Source of the DNA: Isoetes taiwanensis
Lineage: Eukaryota > Streptophyta > Lycopodiopsida > Isoetales > Isoetaceae
NCBI GenBank assembly: GCA_021234155.1
Contig: JAJEKV010000002.1
Location: forward strand, 24,668,617 to 24,732,616
Length of the DNA stretch: 64,000 nucleotides
Direction: 5' to 3'
This document shows, piece by piece, positions 58,546 to 64,000 of this stretch. Positions within the stretch are counted from its first letter, which is position 1. The number at the start of each line of letters is the position of its first letter. Under the pieces are notes generated by a model. It was given only the letters and a program-made list of their open reading frames with translations, made no database searches and had not been told where the DNA came from. Made by a program: the position numbers and the translations under genes.

Positions 58546-59397
58546 CTAAATTCTCATAATAAAATAGCTTCACAAATGAACACAAAGGAACGTCCAAATG
58601 AATAGGCATCACAGCTTACACCCCATAAACCAATTCAAATGGTGTAAATCCTGTAGCCAACTTATAAGTACACCTGAAACTCCATAAGGCACCTGTCAAG
58701 GCTTGATGCCAATTTCGTTGATTATCCTTCACTGTTTTAGCCAAGATAGCTTTCAGAATTTTGTTAGTAGACTCAGCTTGTCCATTTCCCTGTGGATAAT
58801 AAGCAGAAGCTTGCACATGTTGGACACCAATCTTTTCTGTTAACTGCGCTACTACTTTTCCCATGAAATGAGTTCCCCGATCGAACAAAAGAATGGTTGG
58901 AACACCAAACCGAGAAATCAAATTGTGATAAAGAAAGCTTACCGTGGTATTTTTTGTAGCATGCTTTGCTGGAACTGCTTCTACCCACTTCGTAAACATG
59001 CATGTGGCTGCCAAGATATACTTATGACCTTTGGAAGATGGAGGATTGATAGGCCCAATGTAATCCAATCCCCACATATGAAACGAACCAACACTCAAAA
59101 TAGGATGGAATGGCATATTATTGTGGCATGTTAATTGTTCATGCTTTTGACACTTCTCACATTTGCTAACAAAGGCTCTAGTATCCTTGTAAAGAGTTGG
59201 CCAATAATATCCCCAACTGTGGTTCTGGCTGCAAAATGCCCCTGACAATCGTGTGCTTGCTGCAACAAATTATGAGTTTGCTGACCAGCAACACATTTAA
59301 AAAAGAGACCTTCCATAGTCCTCTTATAAAGAATAGCTTCATGCACCATATAACTAGCTGCTTGTACTCTAAGAGCATGCTTTTGTTGCTTTGACAA
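58497..59397 (-). pseudogene. Element C integrase
   Basis: The N-terminal HHCC zinc site is split by a frameshift: HDCQGHF (H-x3-H, 59,131-59,397 frame) and CEKC (C-x2-C) in the next frame. The catalytic core (59,248-58,616) has the full triad: D62 in LDYIGPI, D123 in LFDRGTHF and E159 in NGQAESTNK, with 35 residues between D2 and E. A stop TAA at 58,616-58,618 interrupts YGV/AVMPIHLDVPL; similarity then continues in frame to about 58,497. No chromodomain is seen after it. Confidence 0.9.
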
Positions 59398-59439
59398 TGA
59401 TGAAGGATAAGTCTGATCTTGTAAATACTATATATATTG

Positions 59440-59928
59440 GTATATCAAAGATCCACGGTCTCAATGAACCCTGCACAATACTCCATTATCCTGAAATGCT
59501 ACTTGCTGGTTTGTTTCCTCTTCTATTTCAGCACCACTACTCAAATAAGCACTTGGATTATGAGCTCCTTGAGCCATCTTAACATACTTCAACTCAAATT
59601 CCTGTATGATAAGAGCCCATCTTGTAAACTTAGGATCTTGGACAGTCTTGTTGTAAATGCATGGCAATGGGTTCACATCCATATGAATGTAAACTTATTG
59701 TACATTTGCTGAATTCCATTGTGAAGGAAGAAGATAATGTCTAAATTTATTCAAGGTCCACTTCAATGCCAACCCAAGATGCTCCACATGACTCCATTTC
59801 TGCTCTTGTGGAGTTAACAACCTACTAGCATAGTAATTCACATCATAATGCTTTTGCTGATTTTTCTGATATAGTGTGACAGCCAAAGCTTGCTCCCAAA
59901 CTATAGAAAAATGAAATGGCTCACTCAT
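59440..59928 (-). pseudogene. Element C ordinary RNase H, two catalytic residues missing
   Basis: It lies between RT and integrase, the usual place of the Ty3/Gypsy RNase H. Conserved framework includes YYASRLLTPQEQKWSHVEHLGLAL, KFRHYLLP and ARW-like FTRWALIIQEFELKY. Where the family has TDAS the sequence reads SIVWEQAL, so the first aspartate is lost. The glutamate (VEHLGLAL) and second aspartate (HMDVNPL) remain. The final ADxLS reads AYLSS, losing the last aspartate. It is probably inactive and acts, if at all, as a spacer or tether. Confidence 0.8.
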
Positions 59929-60995
59929 TCATGGAGAGGAATCAGCAAAATTCTCTCTCTCAATTGTCCAAGGCAGCATTCAAATGCTTCTTGAGCATCC
60001 TCCTTCCATCTAAAATTCTGCCCTTGCTTCATACAATCCACAAGTGGCTGGGTTACTTTAGCAAAATTGTGCAAATACCTCCTACTAAAACTGAGTGATA
60101 CATTTGTAGGTGGTTTCACCTTCTCCAAGGCTGCAATCTTACCATGATCCACTTGTAACCCATTTTCTGAAACATAATTGCCCAATAGTTTTCCTTCTCT
60201 AGTGAAGAAAATACACTTAGTAGGATTCAAACTTATACCATACAATCGGTATCTTTCAAGAACTTTTCTGAGATGATCCAAGTGATCCCTTCTCGGATTC
60301 AAAAACACTGTTAAGTCATCTATAAAGACTCTCAAGAAGTCTAAAATATCATGAAAAGCATAGGTCATAGCTCGCTGAAATGTGGCTGGAGCATTTGTGA
60401 GGCCGAAAGGTAATACCTTATAAGTATAGATGCCAAAAGGTGTTCAAAAAGTCGTCATTGCTTTATGTGGTGGATAGATTTGATCTGATTATATCCTGCG
60501 TAACCATCCAAGAAAGAATAGGCCTGATTTCCTGCAAAAATATCCAACAAGGTGTCTATGAATGGTGTAGGAAAATGATCTCTTTTGGTAGCTTTGTTGA
60601 GATCCCTGTAATCAATGCATACTCGGATTGAGTTATTTGGCTTTCTCACTGGTACAATAGAACTAATCCAATCTGAATTTGGCACTGGTACAATAAATCT
60701 CGCCTCCAAAAGCTTCATGACTTCAACCTTTACTTGCTCCTCTATTGTTGGACTCATTCTCCTTTGAGCTTGTTGGACTGGTTTTGATCCTTGTTTCAAA
60801 TCAATGGTATGAACCACAACCTTTGGTGGAATGCCTTTCAATTCTTTGTAATTTCTTGCCAAAACATCCCTAAATTCTTTTAACAAAGATATCAAATCAC
60901 GTTCCTCCTCTTGAGTAAGATCTCCTCCAATAGTAACCAATTCTTCTTGATTTCCTTGAGAAATATTGATGTTCTTAACTGAATGTGTAATGAAT
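59925..60995 (-). pseudogene. Element C reverse transcriptase
   Basis: Motifs in order on the minus strand: KELKGIPPKVVVHTI and QQAQRRMSP, WISSIVPVRKPN, IRVCIDYRDLNKA, FLDGYAGYNQI (to 60,455). After a frameshift come VLPFGLTNAPATFQRAM (about 60,415-60,365) and VFIDDLTVF (about 60,330-60,305), where F-I-D-D is the intact catalytic YxDD box. The thumb and connection (RYLHNFAKVTQPL) follow. The RNMGIP-like start and absence of chromodomain point to the Tat/non-chromovirus branch. Confidence 0.9.
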
Positions 60996-62445
60996 GTGGT
61001 GACTGTGGTGACAACGACGAGTGTGGTGAATGTGGTGAGTGTGGTAACTGTGATGAATGTGGTGTATGTGATGACGGTGATGACTGTGGTGAACATGGAC
61101 TGATCTGATTTACCTCATTCTCCAGAATATGCGCATGCCACCAAGCTGCTTGCACCATTGCCGATTGTGTTAAAGCATCCGCCACACTATTTTGTTCTCT
61201 TGGAACATGTACCACAATGCACTGCTGAAAATAGGACTTCAAATCCATAGTTTGTTGATGTAAACCTCTCAAATTAGCACTTAAAACCTGAAATTGATCC
61301 ATACGTTGTTGACACACCAACAAAGAGTCTCCAAAAATAGTTAAACAATCAACATGCTTCTTCTTTGCCAAAATCACCCCTTGAATAAGTGCATGATATT
61401 CAGCCTCATTATTACTGCTTGCAGTGCATGGCATACTCAATGTAACAATCTTCTTCTTATGCCCATATATCAGAAATACTCCTACACCTCCATAATTCTT
61501 GAATTTAGAGAATGCACCATCAAAATACATTTGTCCTTCAATAGTGGGCTGATTTCTGTTTATTCCATCCATGCTTGATGTCAAAATCAACATCTCTACT
61601 GGATCTTGATCAATACCCTGCTGAAATAAAGTCTCACCAATGGATCTTTGAATGGACTCCTCCTGCATATTTACAAGAGCCTCTTGTAACTCACCTTCAC
61701 CAATACTTTCAAGTCTTTGAATATACTTATCTGCAACTTGCTGCTGTAAATGACATATTTCTGAAATTTGAGTACCTTTTAACCACTTGTACAAAGTCTT
61801 ATCTTCCTTGTCACCCACTTCCAAGACATGAAAACAACTAAGACCTTGCTGCCCTGACACCATAGCATTCTCTTTGCTGATTTCTAACTGTGGGCTGCTC
61901 AAAGAAGAATTGCAAAGAAAGGTACCTTTTGCTGATTTCAGAGGATGATCTATAGTAACCTTGTGTTCCCCTTGAAAGATGTTCATTTCACGCTTCCTCC
62001 ATGAAGTCTCAGCTTGTACGACATCTAACCATGTACGGCTAAGCAACAAAGTATAAGTTTCAGCATGCACACTCTCTGGAAATTTCAAAACCATGAAATC
62101 CAAGATTGCTTCCACCTCATATACCTTGCATAAGACAGGCTGCACCTTCATTTGATTGAATGCTTCGAGCATCATAGTTGTCGGTTCCATCATTTTTAAT
62201 CCAACTTGAAGCATTATATGGTAAGCCATTACATTCACTCCGCTGCCGATATCTATGTTGGCATCTTTGATTAAATATCCATTGATACTCACATCACAAA
62301 GAAATGGCACATGATCCTTGGATTGCCGGGCTGGTGGCTCCATTTTACTCTTGTTGGTATCATTCGATATGATTTGTTGCACTGAAATTTCTGATTTTGT
62401 TCTTCCTCCTAACTCTTGCAACAAATTGGGAGAATAATACATCAA
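60892..62445 (-). CDS. Element C protease plus upstream plant/archaeal-type RNase H
   Basis: One uninterrupted frame of 517 codons. Residues 45-165 resemble a retroviral-type aspartic protease; the active site reads NIDIGSGVNVM, with isoleucine in place of the threonine of DTG (D65). Residues 300-432 are a plant/archaeal-type RNase H (RVT_3 fold) with all four acidic residues: D309 in MYFDGA, E347/E349 in NNEAEYHAL, D373 in FGDSLLV and D423 in NSVADALT, plus the HVPREQN block. The frame ends in a Ser/Pro/His-rich tail (449-490). In known Tat elements this domain follows the ordinary RNase H; here it precedes RT. The next frame overlaps by about 205 bp in the -1 register. Confidence 0.88.
   Translation of the reverse strand: MMYYSPNLLQELGGRTKSEISVQQIISNDTNKSKMEPPARQSKDHVPFLCDVSINGYLIKDANIDIGSGVNVMAYHIMLQVGLKMMEPTTMMLEAFNQMKVQPVLCKVYEVEAILDFMVLKFPESVHAETYTLLLSRTWLDVVQAETSWRKREMNIFQGEHKVTIDHPLKSAKGTFLCNSSLSSPQLEISKENAMVSGQQGLSCFHVLEVGDKEDKTLYKWLKGTQISEICHLQQQVADKYIQRLESIGEGELQEALVNMQEESIQRSIGETLFQQGIDQDPVEMLILTSSMDGINRNQPTIEGQMYFDGAFSKFKNYGGVGVFLIYGHKKKIVTLSMPCTASSNNEAEYHALIQGVILAKKKHVDCLTIFGDSLLVCQQRMDQFQVLSANLRGLHQQTMDLKSYFQQCIVVHVPREQNSVADALTQSAMVQAAWWHAHILENEVNQISPCSPQSSPSSHTPHSSQLPHSPHSPHSSLSPQSPHSLHIQLRTSIFLKEIKKNWLLLEEILLKRRNVI
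60985..61096. repeat. GTGGTGAAT-type minisatellite between aRNase H and RT
   Basis: Degenerate 9- and 12-bp units of the form GTGGTGA(AT/CT)G(T) on the + strand. On the minus strand both overlapping frames stay open through it, giving SPHSPHS-type residues in one and TTVTTFTT-type residues in the other. Confidence 0.8.
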
Positions 62446-62700
62446 TTACTCAAGAATAAGTGTAATTTTAGTGGCCAAAACTTGACTGATCACATCATCT
62501 TCATTTTGAATTTCCTCATCCACCATAGGAGGCATCACTATAGGCTGATTTTCTTCTGTAGACTGAAACTGTTCTGTGGGCAGCACATTGAATTGCACCT
62601 TCTTAGGCGCTGACACCTTCAAAGCTTGTCCCTTCAAAGCCTCTGGAAAAGAAGTCTTAGTCTTCTCCGCTATCGGCACTACTCTTGGTTCTTGGACCAC
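62446..62700 (-). pseudogene. Element C gag-protease linker
   Basis: In the same frame as the protease and separated from it only by a TAA at 62,446-62,448. The sequence (EALKGQALKVSAPKKVQF, then an acidic MVDEEIQNEDD) shows no domain. Confidence 0.6.
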
Positions 62701-62789
62701 CTTTTGTGATCTTGTAACCGCATTTACTTCTCCAATCTCTTCTTCTTACTGAAATGGGTCACTGTCTACCTCAACAAATCCACAATTTA

Positions 62790-63340
62790 CTACTGATTTT
62801 GCCTTCTCTGCTTCTTAAGTTCCTCAATGAGAGCCTTAACTTGAGGATTTTCAATGTACTTTGCATCTTGAATGCGAACATCATTATTAGGAAGAGGTAC
62901 TGATTCAAACACTTGCTGCCTTGATGGATACTTATTGGTTGCCCATTCTGGCTTCCCATGAATTTTCCAACAAGTAGTCTCATCATGCTTAAATTTAGCA
63001 CATAACTTGCAATACAAATGAGCCATACTTGGATACCATCCCTGTTTCGGCTGCATCATTTGTGTGGAACCCATTGGAGCTTGTTGAGCAATTGGAGCTT
63101 GTGGCATCATTGGAACTTGTGGCATGATAGGTGTTGCTTGCATCGGTTGAATAGGAATAGATGGTGCTTGTTGCATAACAACAAATATCAGATTGGCCCA
63201 CTCAAAGAATCTCTTCTCCCTACACTCTTGATCATTATGGCCCTTTATTTGGCATCTTGAGCAGAATTTCAGCAATCTAATGTAGTATCAGAATGTCCCA
63301 TAGACCCACAATACTCACAAGTAATAAACTGAACCTCCCT
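62790..63340 (-). pseudogene. Element C nucleocapsid with up to three zinc knuckles
   Basis: A first Cys/His cluster CEYCGSMGHSDTTLDC lies at about 63,327-63,280, with two extra residues before the last Cys. A frame change later, CSRCQIKGHNDQEC (63,263-63,222) is a perfect C-x2-C-x4-H-x4-C. After a Pro/Gln/Met-rich linker (about 63,170-63,045), CKLCAKFKHDETTC (63,011-62,970) is a second perfect knuckle. These bind RNA during packaging. Confidence 0.8.
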
Positions 63341-63394
63341 TGGCTTCTCACCAATTGTAATCTTAGAAATCTTGGCTGTAATATCCTCTGTTTT

Positions 63395-63925
63395 ATGCTA
63401 TGGAGCAGCAATTTCATGAATGTATCCCAGCTTATCTTCAGCCTTGAGAGCATACTTTTGTGCCTCTAACAATGTTGTAGGTTGTTTAGCCTTCACCTTA
63501 TGAGCAATAGCTCGTTTCAGCCCCTTCACATACTATTGGATATCCATTTCATCACTCCTTGTAATCTTCCAATGAACCACGGCTTTGAGAACCGCAATGT
63601 ACCTCTGATTATACTCTTTAATTGATTCATATTCCTTTTGTATAAAATTGGTCCACCTTTCCATAGTCTTATCCTTACCATGGACTTCTTGATAATTAGC
63701 AATGAATGCTTCCTTTAATTCCTGATATGTCATTGTATCTGGCTGCGTTTGTGCCCATGTCTCCACTGAGTCTTGCAAAGAACTATGAAACCAAAGCAAA
63801 TAATCACCAGTCCGTAACTTACATTGCCGGCAATACCTCTCAAACTTCACAATATGCTTCAAGGGATCCCGATCTACCAGATCATCAAACTTGGGAATCC
63901 CCATTGTCTGAAAACCCCACATCAT
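63395..63925 (-). pseudogene. Element C gag capsid (partial)
   Basis: Readable capsid: MGIPKFDDLVDRDPLKHIVKF, then YLLWFHSSLQDSVETW (LxxxAxxWF/W type block), YQELKEAFIANY and YNQRY. All are typical of the plant retrotransposon gag family. In-frame TAG codons occur at 63,533-63,535 and 63,398-63,400; between them VKGLKRAIAHKV and LLEAQKYALKAEDKL continue the protein. Earlier residues lie toward and beyond the window edge. Confidence 0.85.
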
Positions 63926-64000
63926 CGGTGATAATACAGCATCTCTGCCTCTTCTTGAGGTTCTTGAAATTGAAAAAACGAAATGAATCTCCCTTCAATT

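Larger units (their letters stand above)
58497..64000 (-). mobile_element. Element C: Tat-like Ty3/Gypsy retrotransposon, minus strand, runs off the right edge
   Basis: Minus-strand order is capsid, zinc knuckles, protease, plant/archaeal-type RNase H, reverse transcriptase, RNase H, integrase. RT and integrase sequence resemble the Tat clade. No LTR is visible: the 5' part lies beyond 64,000, and no TG…CA end is evident to the left. Frames are long and clean compared with 16-56 kb. Damage consists of a few frameshifts and in-frame stops. Confidence 0.9.

Noticed and set aside
58868-59712. Plus-strand frames of 63-91 codons over element C integrase and RNase H
   Set aside because: Antisense to clearly coding minus-strand frames.

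Overview
The window is nuclear DNA of a land plant, most likely a large, repeat-rich genome. Almost everything recognisable is a transposable element: Ty3/Gypsy LTR retrotransposons primed by initiator-tRNA-Met, a Helitron with a fused Rep and PIF1-type helicase, a small Mutator-like element and a tRNA-derived SINE candidate. LTR core promoters carry plant telo-box motifs. I see no intact host gene, rRNA, true tRNA or CRISPR array. The species cannot be named from the sequence.

Layout. 1-14 kb: AT-rich non-coding DNA with a SINE candidate, microsatellites and old tandem duplications. 14.3-42.76 kb: a Helitron on the + strand. Its Rep/helicase gene is broken by LTR element A (minus strand, 27,025-41,548), which sits in the helicase just before the Walker B motif with a 5-bp target duplication. 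Two later tandem duplications multiply the locus: a 9.4-kb unit (16,028-25,379 and 25,380-34,853) and a 3.4-kb unit (35,302-38,704 and 38,705-42,117). Removing one copy of each restores a simple order: Helitron 5' part, element A, helicase C-terminal half, Helitron 3' hairpin ending in CTAG. A 605-bp Mutator-like element is present in only one copy of the large duplication.

43,173-56,282: a 13.1-kb chromovirus (element B) with two 1,634-bp LTRs, AGATC target duplication, PBS and PPT. It encodes gag, protease, RT, RNase H, integrase and a C-terminal chromodomain. Between PBS and gag it carries about 4 kb of extra sequence, and the first reading frame there is a histone H3-family protein. The N terminus begins ARTKQT and has RK at H3 positions 8-9; a long charged tail follows, and then an H3 histone fold. 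A second unrecognised frame with its own TATA box follows. I know of no described retrotransposon carrying a histone H3, and this is the main novelty of the window.

58.5-64 kb: a Tat-like Ty3/Gypsy element (element C, minus strand, running off the right edge). It has an extra plant/archaeal-type RNase H placed upstream of the reverse transcriptase, with all four acidic catalytic residues, while its ordinary RNase H has lost two of them.

Quality. Where duplicated copies can be compared in 16-56 kb, differences concentrate at CAG/CTG trinucleotides. That points to sequencing error at CHG-methylated cytosines rather than evolution, so many frameshifts in the Helitron and in elements A and B, including the H3-like frame, may be artefacts. 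Coordinates read by eye may be off by a few bases.
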